From contig QYAI01000161.1 of NCBI GenBank assembly GCA_003988855.1, positions 1-54,966 of the forward strand: a stretch of DNA of 54,966 nucleotides, written 5' to 3'. Position 1 is the stretch's first letter; each line of letters begins with the position of its first letter. Origin of the DNA: Arachnopeziza araneosa. Its lineage: Eukaryota; Ascomycota; Leotiomycetes; Helotiales; Arachnopezizaceae. The translations under genes and the position numbers were made by a program. The notes below the pieces were generated by a model that made no database searches, was not told where the DNA came from, and was given only the letters and a program-made list of their open reading frames with translations. Shown one piece after another: positions 34,902-44,043 of the stretch.

Positions 34902-35428
34902 ACCGCCGTCGTACTCGGGTTTGTCGTGCGGTTGCCACGCCAAATGGTATTGCCCTCAGTCAGCCTTCTCCACTCATGCACGCTGAGGCGGAAAGAGGCT
35001 GGTGCCACGTCCGTCATCATCTCGGCGCTTACTGCGTCAAGCGCCTGGCCTGATTGGGCGTGTCGTCTTGTCTGCCGGTCCTGAGCGGGCGCGACCCCAT
35101 TCGGGCAGGTTGCGGACAGAGTTCTGAGCCCCACGGAGAAGGTGCAGCCCGAAGCTGCCGGAAGGGGACGGACTTGCTGGAATGGCTGGACCGGATTTAG
35201 CATCATCCCAGCGCCCCGTGATTGGGTGGTGGTCGGGCCCCGGCTGGCCTGGCGAATCGGAGCTTTTCTGGCTGACTGATTACTGAGAGTTGTTTTCATG
35301 GTGTCAGCCCTGTGGGTTGCTGCAGGATGATGCTCCGCCCTCTCCCGAATTAGGTTTGGCAGTGCTCTCATGGCTGCTGACGTCGCGGCCGACAACACCA
35401 CCGCCATCACTTCGCCAATTCACGACGA

Positions 35429-35491
35429 TAGGTAGGTAGGTAGGTAGGTAGGTCGGTAGGTAGGTAGGCAGGTAGGTAGGTAGGTAGGCAG
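35429..35491. repeat. (TAGG)n tetranucleotide repeat
   Basis: About 15 TAGG units with single variants (TCGG once, CAGG twice), ending 37 bp upstream of the TATA box of the cupin gene. Length change here could alter the promoter. Confidence 0.97.
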
Positions 35492-35528
35492 AGCCAACAT
35501 CCCGGGTTGACTCTTCCATGTGGAATTG

Positions 35529-35536
35529 TATATAAG
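35529..35536 (+). promoter_or_regulatory. TATA box of the cupin gene
   Basis: TATATAAG, about 164 bp upstream of the ATG at 35700. It is followed by an A/C-rich leader with repeated CAAxCAA, as in strongly expressed fungal genes. Confidence 0.65.
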
Positions 35537-35699
35537 ACCCTCGTCCCACCATGTTTGCCTCTCCCCATCAAACAATCAAAACAATCAAACCAACAAAAAA
35601 CATCATCTCCTTTGTAAAGTCTTTTCCTTAAGTCTTTCCTACAGTCCATCACTGCTTCTCTTTCTTCTTTTCTATCCACCTTCGTAATCAATCATCATC

Positions 35700-36488
35700 A
35701 TGCTTTTCAACGCCATCATCGCTACCGCCATCCTGGCAACCACCTCTGTCGCTCTCCCATCTCCTCCTTACCCAGTTGTCCAAGCACGCGCGGCCACCAC
35801 AGCAGCTTCCTCGGCCGCCGCACCAGCAGCTTCAGCATCATCCAGCGGTCTTTCCCTCACTGCGCAACTCTTCCTTGCAGATACCGCCGTCGACCGATTC
35901 GCGCTCCTCCCAGATGACAGCAGCTTCGTCTTTGATTTTGGCAGCTCGGCACTCAAAGGCAAGGGCGGAAAGGGCGGAGATCTCATCGCCGCCAACCGAA
36001 AGTCGTTCCCAGCTCTGGTTGGAACTGGTGCTGGCATGGCCGTTGGCTTCCTCGGCCCTTGCGGCTTCAACACCCCTCACGTCCACCCCCGCTCCGTTGA
36101 GCTCCAGATCGTCACTCAAGGCAGAATCATGACCGAGATGGTCCCCGAGAATGGTGTTTTCAATGAGAATAACCCTGCCAAAGGCCGCCGAGTCATCTCC
36201 AACACCGTCAATCAATTCCAAATGCAACCTTTCTATCAGGGCTCTATCCACACCCAATTTAACCCTGATTGCACGCCCGCGACATTCGTTGCATCATTCA
36301 CCAGCGAAGATTTCGGTGCCGGCCAAGCTGCGGACGAGCTTTTTGCCTTGAGCGACGATGTGGTTTCTGCTGCCTTTGGACAAGCTATCGACGGCGCCGA
36401 CGTTGATAAGTTTCGCAGCGCCATCCCTACTTCGATCGCTGTAGGTGTTGAGCAGTGCCTAAAGACCTGCGGTATTGCCAAGAGATAG
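35700..36488 (+). CDS. Secreted spherulin-1A/germin-like cupin
   Basis: Intronless, 262 residues. The start MLFNAIIATAILATTSVALP is a signal peptide, followed by an Ala/Ser-rich spacer of about 30 residues. The cupin core has the germin box 1 pattern GPCGFNTPHVHPRSVELQ, with His, His and Glu as metal ligands, and later box 2 around YQGSIHTQFNPDC. SNTVNQFQMQPFYQG lies between them. Spherulins and germins are manganese or iron-binding extracellular proteins. Fungal members are often stress- or plant-associated, but enzymatic activity cannot be inferred. Two Cys near the C-terminus (EQCLKTCG) could pair with the internal Cys. The TATA box and A/C-rich leader point to strong or inducible expression. 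Confidence 0.9.
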   Translation: MLFNAIIATAILATTSVALPSPPYPVVQARAATTAASSAAAPAASASSSGLSLTAQLFLADTAVDRFALLPDDSSFVFDFGSSALKGKGGKGGDLIAANRKSFPALVGTGAGMAVGFLGPCGFNTPHVHPRSVELQIVTQGRIMTEMVPENGVFNENNPAKGRRVISNTVNQFQMQPFYQGSIHTQFNPDCTPATFVASFTSEDFGAGQAADELFALSDDVVSAAFGQAIDGADVDKFRSAIPTSIAVGVEQCLKTCGIAKR

Positions 36489-36744
36489 ATGCATTTCAGG
36501 GGTGTGCAGGTTCAATGTTAGATAGTGGCAGCGATGCCAAGCATGTTTTGATTGCATTGCATTGGGATGGAGCGTTCTAAGCATTTTCCACGCGTGTTTT
36601 TTCTATCGGTGTTAGTGGTTGGGGTCCCAACATTTCGAGTTGTGGACTTGAGGAGGATACTCACGATCATTGATTCTAATACTATATACTAAATTGAGAC
36701 ATATTCTCTTATCCTCTCATCGAGATTGATCGTCTTCCCGTGAA

Positions 36745-38083
36745 CTAAAGTTCCTCCTTGTAGGCCTGACGAGAACCAGGGGAGCTTGAATAGTCTTCTG
36801 ACTCTAGAAACAACGCTTTGTAATCCCTGTAACCAGCATTCAGAGCCCTCAGGTGCTCCCATGCCGGTGAATCTTCGCCTAGGCCCCAGGGGAAAACTCC
36901 CCCTAACTTCTTCTTATGCACAATGGCGGGAAATTTCATAAGGATGGCATTAGGCGCATCCCACGACCACCAAATGTTCTCTTCGGGATCCCAATAGTAG
37001 TTTCCTCCTTGTTCATAATCATACTTCCCGTGAACTAGAGCTTTGTCAAATGAAGTCCTTAATTCCAGCGGCACCTCGTCGCTCCAAGCAAAAGCCCCCG
37101 CTTGTCCCAAGTCGCCTCCCGTGACTGGATCTTCCATCAAGACAGTCTTGCACCCTACTGGATGAACATCACAACCTCCATCGGGATCTGTCTTGAACCA
37201 TTTGACATAAAATGCAAACCCAAGATTCATCTTCTCTGCTTTCACTCCGGTCTCAAGATAGGCATCGATGGCATCGATAGAGAGACTGACTCCGGCGTGA
37301 TGTTTAGTGATGTTGTCTCTTCTGTTCATGAGGTCGTAGGTCATGATGTTGAAGAAGTCCAAAGAGGAGCTAATCTGTGGGATGGTGGCTGAGGTGAAAG
37401 CTAACATGTCTCGTCGGAGACCGGGTACAGCAGCAGAAATCAACTTAGTAGGGCCGAGTGCCAACCGGATGGCTTCTAGTAGTAATGGGTATGCCACGAT
37501 TTCCCAGGCTTTTTCATGGTTTGGGACTTGTTTATAATCTTCCCCATTACCTCTATACAGGTAAGACGCAGGACGTTATTTAGGGGCACACTTACCCTGG
37601 ATACTCCCAATCAATATCAACTCCTGCAGATGGTCAGTAAGGCCACCTTCATTCCGGTAAGCGAACGGCATTTACCATCAGCACCAGTAAAATCTACCAT
37701 GGCTTTGACATTCCCCGCAAACAGTTTCCTGCTTTCTTCTGTCTTTGCGGCTTGAGAGAAGCCTGTTGTATCTCCCCAACCACCAATCGCGACCATTATA
37801 GCAGTTCCACTGGCAAACTTTGACCGTACCTCATCCACTGTAGTAAAAAGAGGCCATGAGGTGGGTCTGGCTTGGTTGAAGGATGATGATTGCATAAAAG
37901 CAATTGCAACATGAGTGATGTCTGATACCAGCTCAGGCTTTGGTACAATATAATGTTGCCTGTAGAGAAATAAGCCCTTGATTAGGTACTGGAAGGGGTT
38001 TCGGACCCTGTGAGGTACATGATATATCTTGCCTTGACTAAAGTAGCAAGCACTAGAGTCGAGATCAATGTAGGAAAATGCAT
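36745..38083 (-). CDS. Secreted GH18 chitinase
   Basis: Four exons: 38083-38007, 37959-37676, 37623-37596, 37552-36745; 398 residues. The first exon encodes MHFPTLISTLVLATLVKA, a clear signal peptide, then RYIMYLTG. Intron removal joins it to QHYIVPKPELVSDITHV, the first strand of the TIM barrel. A 28-nt exon encodes the catalytic motif GVDIDWEYPG (acid Glu about 127), matching the GH18 DxxDxDxE pattern with a substituted first Asp position. MVAIGGWG is the conserved SxGG-like strand, and SLDFFNIMTYDLMNRRD carries the substrate-binding MxYD motif. No chitin-binding domain is seen. It should cleave beta-1,4-GlcNAc in its own or foreign cell walls. It is divergent from RFC4 with 359 bp between starts. 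Confidence 0.9.
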
Positions 38084-38442
38084 GACTGAGAGAACTTTCA
38101 AATTCCCCACTGTTTTTTTTCAAAGTAAATCACAAGAAATGAGTCTTCAGATTCATCTGCAACGAATACAAGGAATTAAGTGTAATACGATAAACTTGTG
38201 CAGAGAATGCGGTGCCGAAAAATTGTGAGCTCTGATATAATTTCGACAGATCTCAGATGAAGTCTTAGGATTTATGATGAAACAATAGACGGAGGAGCGA
38301 TACAGATATTTGTCTAATGGTCGATCAAATTGACGACTGAAGTGACGTTGAGAGAGGTCTCAATTCACTTCACGTGATGATCTCGCGTAAAGCTGTTTTT
38401 TGACGCGACGCGACCATCGAAGCTTCAACAAACACCTTCGAA
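38084..38442. promoter_or_regulatory. Divergent promoter region, chitinase / RFC4
   Basis: 359 bp between opposing start codons. Near 38371 there is a CACGTG E-box-like site, and a GACGCGACGCGACC string lies about 40 bp before the RFC4 ATG. The latter resembles an ACGCG MCB-type element of DNA-replication genes, but the assignment is inference. Confidence 0.45.
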
Positions 38443-39605
38443 ATGGTTTCCAGCAAAGGGAAAGAGAATGGCGAGTCCTCTACTTCTGCCGCTAAGATGG
38501 TATTGAACGCCAATACTAATGGGGCTCCAAATTACGAGCTGCCATGGTACGTCGCCGGTTTACAAGCTTGAATCAATGCTGATTGTGAAAGGGTTGAGAA
38601 ATACCGTCCAGTATTCCTCGATGACGTTGTCGGCAATACTGAGACAATTGAACGGTTGAAAATTATCGCAAGAGATGGCAACATGCCACATGTTATTATA
38701 TCTGGAATGCCTGGTATTGGCAAGACAACATCAGTACTGTGCCTTGCTCGTCAATTACTTGGAGATTCGTACAAGGAGGCAGTCTTGGAACTCAATGCTA
38801 GTGACGAAAGAGGTTGGTGTTCAATGGAAGGTCATAACCTCAGTTTTAAATGTCTCTAGGAATTGACGTGGTGCGAAATCGAATTAAGGGCTTTGCGCAA
38901 AAGAAAGTTACTCTTCCCCAAGGCCGACACAAACTAGTTATCCTCGATGAAGCAGACAGTATGACCTCGGGTGCGCAACAAGCGCTTCGGCGAACAATGG
39001 AAATATATTCCTCGACTACGAGATTTGCATTTGCCTGCAATCAATCTAATAAGATTATTGAGCCCTTGCAATCTCGATGCGCTATCCTCCGATATTCGCG
39101 GTTAACGGACGCTCAGATTGTGAAGAGGTTATTGCAAATTATCGAGGCAGAGAAAGTTGAATACAGTGAGGATGGACTTGCTGCTCTCGTGTTTAGCGCA
39201 GAGGGCGATATGCGACAGGCAATCAACAATCTGCAGTCAACGTTTGCTGGGTTTGGGTTTGTCAGTGGTGATAATGTCTTCAAGGTGGTCGACTCACCTC
39301 ATCCCATCAAAGTGCAAGCTATGCTTAAAGCCTGCTACGAAGGCAAAGTGGATGCTGCGCTAGAGGTATTGAAAGAATTGTGGGACTTGGGATACTCTAG
39401 CCACGATATCATTAGTACCATGTTTCGGGTCACAAAAACCATACCGACACTGAGCGAGCACTCTAAGCTGGAATTTATTAAAGAGATCGGATTTACGCAT
39501 ATGAAAATTCTAGAAGGTGTCCAGACGCTGCTGCAATTGAGTGGATGTGTCGCTAGATTGGCGAAGCTAAATATGGATCCGAAGCAGTTCATTGCAGCCA
39601 AATGA
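38443..39605 (+). CDS. RFC4: Replication factor C subunit 4
   Basis: Exons 38443-38546, 38592-38812, 38860-39605; 356 residues, as in small RFC subunits. It is a clamp-loader AAA+ ATPase that helps load PCNA at primer ends. N-terminal RFC box: LPWVEKYRPVFLDDVVGN. Walker A: GMPGIGKTT (about 73-81). ELNASDERGIDVVRNRIKGF spans intron 2. Walker B: KLVILDEADSMT, the DEAD-type box. The arginine-finger SRC motif is in LQSRCAILRYSRL. Sensor 2 lies in EGDMRQAINNLQST. The pattern is closer to yeast Rfc4 / human RFC2 than to the Rfc2, Rfc3 or Rfc5 groups. It ends 133 bp from the convergent Rcf3-like stop. Confidence 0.93.
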
Positions 39606-39738
39606 TGAGATATAAGAAAAGGTCATTGCATGGCGTTAGGGGAATATAAGTGTGGATAGCGTTTCTGGCGTTCAGGGCTGGAAATTTGAAGAATGACTGG
39701 AGATTATGATTGCTGATTTACATTCGTGCTGCTATTGC

Positions 39739-40223
39739 TCATGGTGATTTCTTTGGTACATCCTTGGAGCCATCCTCGAATGCTTCCCATGCCGCTCTAT
39801 CTCTTATTATACGTTTTTGCATGCGCAACTTAGCTTCATATTGCCGAATTCTATGGTCAGCTTCCAAACAAGCCCCCAAAATCATGCCTTTAAAGATGAG
39901 CGGAGGAGCTTGCAATTTTAGAATCGGTCGAGCTACCTGACATTTGAAGAAATCTAGTAATTATAAGCATGAGCTGACTCATAAGAACTTAGAGGTAACG
40001 TACACTTTGAATTGAATTGTTAAGCCTCGGTATATGGGAGAGATGCCATAACCTACTGCCCCAAGAGCTGCTGAGTAGAAACCCCACCGTAAGTTGTTAG
40101 TTTGAAGGCTCTTATTGTGATATGTAATATTCAAACCTTTGCCGCACCCGCTACAGCTCCCCTTCCTCCTTCCCAAGCAGCGTCATCCGCTTCCTCGTAC
40201 CTAAGACCACCAGAGGAGTGCAT
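39739..40223 (-). CDS. Small mitochondrial membrane protein, Rcf3-like
   Basis: Four exons right to left: 40223-40148, 40070-40004, 39953-39937 (17 nt) and 39887-39739; 102 residues. The core is GAVGYGISPIYRGLTIQFKV, then FLQMSG from the microexon, then MILGACLEADHRIRQYEAKL and RMQKRIIRDRAAW. It resembles yeast Rcf3 (YBR255C-A), related to the N-terminal half of Rcf2 and linked to cytochrome oxidase and respiratory supercomplexes. The similar pattern is YR..T.Q..VF...S....GA...AD......R..I.D.A. The first exon (MHSSGGLRYEEADDAAWEGG...) is protein-like. The exon 1-2 junction is uncertain: the canonical choice (donor GTGCGG, acceptor CTCAG) gives ..GAVAALGAVGYG.., whereas the most protein-like reading would need a non-AG acceptor. 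It is divergent from HIS3 (166 bp). Confidence 0.72.
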
Positions 40224-40389
40224 CCCAGCGTTTTTTTTTACATTTGCATGTAATCGTTGATGGTCTCATGAGACCGTCCGTTCATCTGCGCGTCATAAAG
40301 CTCGGATTCTATCCGAAGTTATTCCGACATCGCACCCTCCAAAAAATTGTCTTTATCCAATTGTATTTTCATTTTTGTCATCAAACACA

Positions 40390-41136
40390 ATGGCCTCCAA
40401 ATCTGAGCCAAGAGTCCGCTCAGCAGCGATCGCACGAAATACTGCCGAGACGCAGATCGTCCTGGCCATAAACCTGGATGGAGGAGCTTTCCCAGAGGAT
40501 ACAGACAAGAAGCTTGTGGGTGGATTGAAGGGAGAGAATGGCCATGCTAGTCAAGCTTCAAAAAGCCAGACAATCGCTATAAATTCTGGAATTGGCTTCT
40601 TGGATCATATGTTACATGCACTGGCTAAGCATGCAGGCTGGAGTTTGGCTCTCAATTGCAAAGGAGATCTTCATAGTACGGTTCACCTAGCAAAGAAGAA
40701 TATGCTTTACTAAATTTAGATAGTCGATGACCACCACACGGCTGAAGATGTGTGTTTAGCACTAGGCAACGCTTTCAAAGACGCTCTAGGAACGCCTACA
40801 GGACTCGCGCGTTTTGGGTCAGCATATGCGCCGTTGGATGAAGCTCTTTCAAGAGCTGTAGTGGACCTCTCCAATCGACCATTTAGCGTCATAGATCTCG
40901 GATTAAAGAGAGAAAAGATTGGAGACCTGAGCTGCGAGATGATACCGCATTGTCTTCAAAGTTTTGCACAAGCGGCAAGGGTTACAATGCATGTTGATTG
41001 TCTTCGAGGGGACAATGATCACCACAGGGCTGAGAGCGCATTCAAGGCTCTTGCTGTTGCAATTAGACAAGCTACGAGTAAAGTAGCAGGGCGAGAAGGA
41101 GAAGTTCCCAGCACAAAAGGTACATTAAGTACTTGA
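40390..41136 (+). CDS. HIS3: Imidazoleglycerol-phosphate dehydratase
   Basis: Two exons, 40390-40675 and 40724-41136, 232 residues. It catalyses the sixth step of histidine synthesis, dehydrating imidazole glycerol phosphate. Metal-binding motifs of the two half-domains are present: GFLDHMLHALAKHAGW and LHIDDHHTAED in the first half, and RGDNDHHRAESAFKALAVAI in the second. The acceptor at 40723 is chosen over the earlier AG at 40719 because only it yields the invariant IDDHHTAED. EIPHC-type segment: CEMIPHCLQSFAQ. LOC1 starts 134 bp downstream on the same strand. Confidence 0.96.
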
Positions 41137-41270
41137 TAGATGTTTAGCGCTCCAAATCTAAGAAAATAATACCCCACATTGGAGCTAGCGGCCGCTTGAT
41201 CCAAAATTTCCATCTTATCGCGATAAATTTCAAGCTCCAACACCTACTTTGCCCAACATTGTCCCCAAGG

Positions 41271-41905
41271 ATGGCGCCATCACGCACATCGACTGTGAAG
41301 TCCAAGCATGCAGCAAACAAATCTGGAATCAGGAATAGCAAGACAAGTACCAGGCCTCAGAGCGATGGCGTCTCGAAAACACGCAAACCAAAAGGCAAAG
41401 GCCCGCCTCCTAAGCCACAAAAGAGCGCTGGGAACCTCGCAACCTTGAAGAAGAAGCGGAGAGTCTACACAGAGAAAGAATTAGATATTCCTGCGCTGAA
41501 TACGATCACTCCTATTGGCGTCGAGAAGCCTAAGGGAAAGAAAAAGGGCAAGGTTTTTGTGGATGATAGAGTAAGCTTCACATTCCATTGTAGCAGAAGA
41601 ACTACAATGCTAATTGTATGTAGGAAAGTATGATGACCATTCTAGCCATGGTCAATGCAGATAAGGAAGGTCAGATTGAAAGTAAGATGATGAAGGCGAG
41701 ACAGCTAGAGGAGATTCGTGAAGCGAGAAAGGCCGAGGCGGAGAAGAGGCAGGAGATTAGGAAGGCCAAATTGGATGAAACCAAAGAGGGGATGAGGAAG
41801 AAAAGAAAGAGACAAGGTGTTGTAGATGAGGGAGAGAGCACGAAGATTGAAGCTGCAGCAGGGACGAAGGCACTCAAGAAGAGAAAGAGTGTTTCGTTTG
41901 CTTAA
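41271..41905 (+). CDS. LOC1: 60S subunit assembly/export protein Loc1
   Basis: Exons 41271-41570 and 41624-41905, 193 residues. Highly basic nucleolar protein. The N-terminal part is Lys/Arg/Ser/Pro-rich with KKKRRVYTEKELDIPALNTI. The conserved segment FVDDRESMMTILAMVNADKE is completed across the intron and leads into a long charged helix (MMKARQLEEIREARKAEAEK) and a basic tail (MRKKRKRQG, KKRKSVSFA). Yeast Loc1 binds ASH1 mRNA and acts in pre-60S assembly, with rRNA processing defects in mutants (family knowledge). Confidence 0.9.
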
Positions 41906-42105
41906 AGAGCTGTCCTGTTGATTGGCATTTTGGGCGTTTTGGCGGGTGCATTTGGGGGTGTTGATTTGTTAATGGCTTTGAAAAGGTCCAAATACCATGG
42001 GAAGAGAATATTTGCTGAGAATGAAGAAGTCTCTCTCGCCCGTCTACAGAGTCTACTTTAGGTTCTAATATGGTCTACGGCGTCGGAAAAATGGGGATCA
42101 AAACG

Positions 42106-43543
42106 CTATCTATGCCACTTTCGGCGCATTGGATCGAATTGGGGACCACTGCCATCTCCCTTGGTTATTTCATATGAGGATTTGTCAACTTCCAAATCAA
42201 ATGCCATGTTGTTGAGAAAGTTGACGGCCTGTTGAATCAATTAATTTACCGTTGCCGGTATATGTACGGGTTTCTGTTCTCAACTTACAGCATCTCTTGG
42301 TGGTCACCTAATACCCCCGTCCGAATCAAACCAAGAAAGATGGCCACCAAGAGATGTGGTACATAAAACAGCATAAGGCGTTTGTTTGGTTTCTTCATAA
42401 GGAAGGGCTTCATTTACTGCAATCTGACCAAGTTAGCTGCGATATAGCTTTCTTCTAGAGGCAAAGTTACCGGGTCGTCTTTAGCGTTGATAGCAAATAA
42501 TGGGATCCTCACTGCTAGGAGAGAATCGGTTGATGAGGAATCTCGATAATACGCCCCTTCAGTTGGATAACCCCATGTGGGTCCTTGAACGACCCGATCA
42601 AACTCGTGAAGGTACTTCACATGACGAATCTGCTCAAAATCAAGTTTTGGGTTCTTACAAAGCTCATCATGGTGGCGAATGATGAGCTTCTTCATATTTG
42701 TTCCCATTGTTTTGGAATAAACTTCTCTTCCGAGCCAAGTTCTCTGCAAAGCTAAAGACCCTACATCGAGAGTCCATGGGTTGGAGATGACAACGGCTGC
42801 TTCTAACAGACAATCAGAACCTTCCTCTCCAAGATACTGCTATTAATCAATATACATTCTTGTCTATTCCATTTACTAGTGTCTTACATTGGTGAGGATG
42901 TTGGCTCCAAGCGAAAAGCCGATAGCATACAATGGTCGGTTAGGAAAAGTATTTCGCAACCAGCTGACCATCTGGCGACAGTCCCAAGTTGATCGAGCAT
43001 TATAAAGAACGCTGCTTGTAAGTTTATGGAGAGCACAGCCTCTGGAATTGACAACACAAGCTTCCCATTGTCTATCCCCTGCAGCAATTAGAGGCCACAA
43101 GACATGCTTGAGATAGATCTCATATGAGCCACCAGAAAGCCCTGATCTTACGAATTAGTATGTGATTTTGCTACTTTTTTTTTAAAAAAAGAAAGAGAGA
43201 GAGAGAGAGAAACAAGGGAGCTGAAAAGCTGGGTTCCTGAAACAAAAATCCAAGAACAGGGAGCAGCGCTCCCGAGAAAGCTCCGGGACTTTCACAAGAT
43301 ATAATAACAATTTAGTATGAGATTAAGCTAACCATGTAAGGCCACAAGCATTGGCCGATTGTCCAATGAACCTACGTCTTCAAATTCTGCGTCACTGAAG
43401 TAAGTTGTTCGTACCGGAAGGTTCTCATCTCGTTCAGTGTTTGGCTTGTCGACAAAATCAACAGCGAATGAACCTGCATAAGATGAATTTTCGGCTTCAA
43501 AGATCTTCCGTTTGTAGAATATAGGTGGCCCTTCATTCTTCAT
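42106..43543 (-). pseudogene. Eht1/Eeb1-type alpha/beta-hydrolase with an in-frame TGA
   Basis: Five exons fit right to left: 43543-43333, 43141-42888, 42836-42471, 42423-42289, 42228-42106, all in frame over 363 codons. Members are ester synthases/hydrolases acting on medium-chain acyl ethyl esters. The nucleophile elbow is IGFSLGANILTNYLGEEG. LVALHGLSGGSYEIYL spans intron 1, and VVNSRGCALHK, NPWTLDVGSLALQRTWLG and the acid motif INAKDDPIAVNEALPYEE follow. The catalytic His is in TTSLGGHLSWF. Twelve codons past that His, at 42306-42304, the frame has TGA where the family pattern (G)GxRW expects Trp. A good GTAAGT donor comes after it, and the last exon AVNFLNNMAFD to FDPMRRKWHR is intact. 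So it is a recent nonsense allele, a read-through case or a truncated but active enzyme: all catalytic residues precede the stop. Confidence 0.7.
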
Positions 43544-44043
43544 GGCTGTCTATATCGTTTGAAGATGGCCATTGAAAAGTAATGGATTTAGACGGCATGG
43601 GGGTGTTGAGTCTTGGCAGACTGCTAATAGATCTGTCGATGTACCATCTCTCTTAGCGAGCCTCAGAGGATTAGGAGAGTGTGTGAAGCTGATTTTAGCT
43701 TGGCCCAGCCATTTTATAGCTAGAAGTGGGTTTTGAAATAAAGCCTAATTGGGTGATGGGCTAAGCAATTAAATGGTAGCTTCCGCTCATCGATGGTTCT
43801 CGTTAGTTGTTGAGCGTGAGATCAGCATCATACATGTATATATGCAATACAAAATGGCGAGAAAGAAGGAGTAATTGTTACAGAGAAAGAGCTACAGTCG
43901 TACCTCGGCTGCGGAAGTGTCCCAAAAAGGAAGGTCGAGCCGGACCTGAGTTAAGCGAAACGCCCAACGGCAACACCAGGCCAGACAATCAATCTGCGAG
44001 GCTACCAGTCTATTGACCATCGCGGAGGTCACAACACGAAGCA
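43544..44043. promoter_or_regulatory. Divergent region, esterase / MAU2
   Basis: 500 bp between opposing start codons. No TATA box, repeat or RNA gene is recognised. A short open frame at 43807-44016 shows no protein features. Confidence 0.45.

Larger units (their letters stand above)
34264..35699. other. Repeat-rich intergenic region upstream of the cupin gene
   Basis: 1.4 kb with two long simple repeats (34666-34901, 35429-35491), a TATA box (35529-35536) and a CAAxCAAAACAAT-rich leader before the cupin ATG. Open frames in the first repeat are Leu/Pro/Ser strings on one strand and Arg/Glu strings on the other; both are repeat artefacts. Confidence 0.6.

Noticed and set aside
34528..35084. 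Overlapping 130-150-codon open frames of Leu/Pro/Ser (plus) and Arg/Glu (minus)
   Set aside because: They are translations of the CCCTCTCT repeat in several frames, with no flanking gene structure.
42424..42470. Apparent frameshift in the esterase between the acid motif and EALPYEE
   Set aside because: Using the AG at 42424 instead of the later AG restores the conserved DDPIAVNEALPYEE, so only the TGA remains as a lesion.
43172..43212. Homopolymer T/A and GA-dinucleotide run
   Set aside because: It lies inside the first esterase intron and is ordinary simple sequence; no function claimed.
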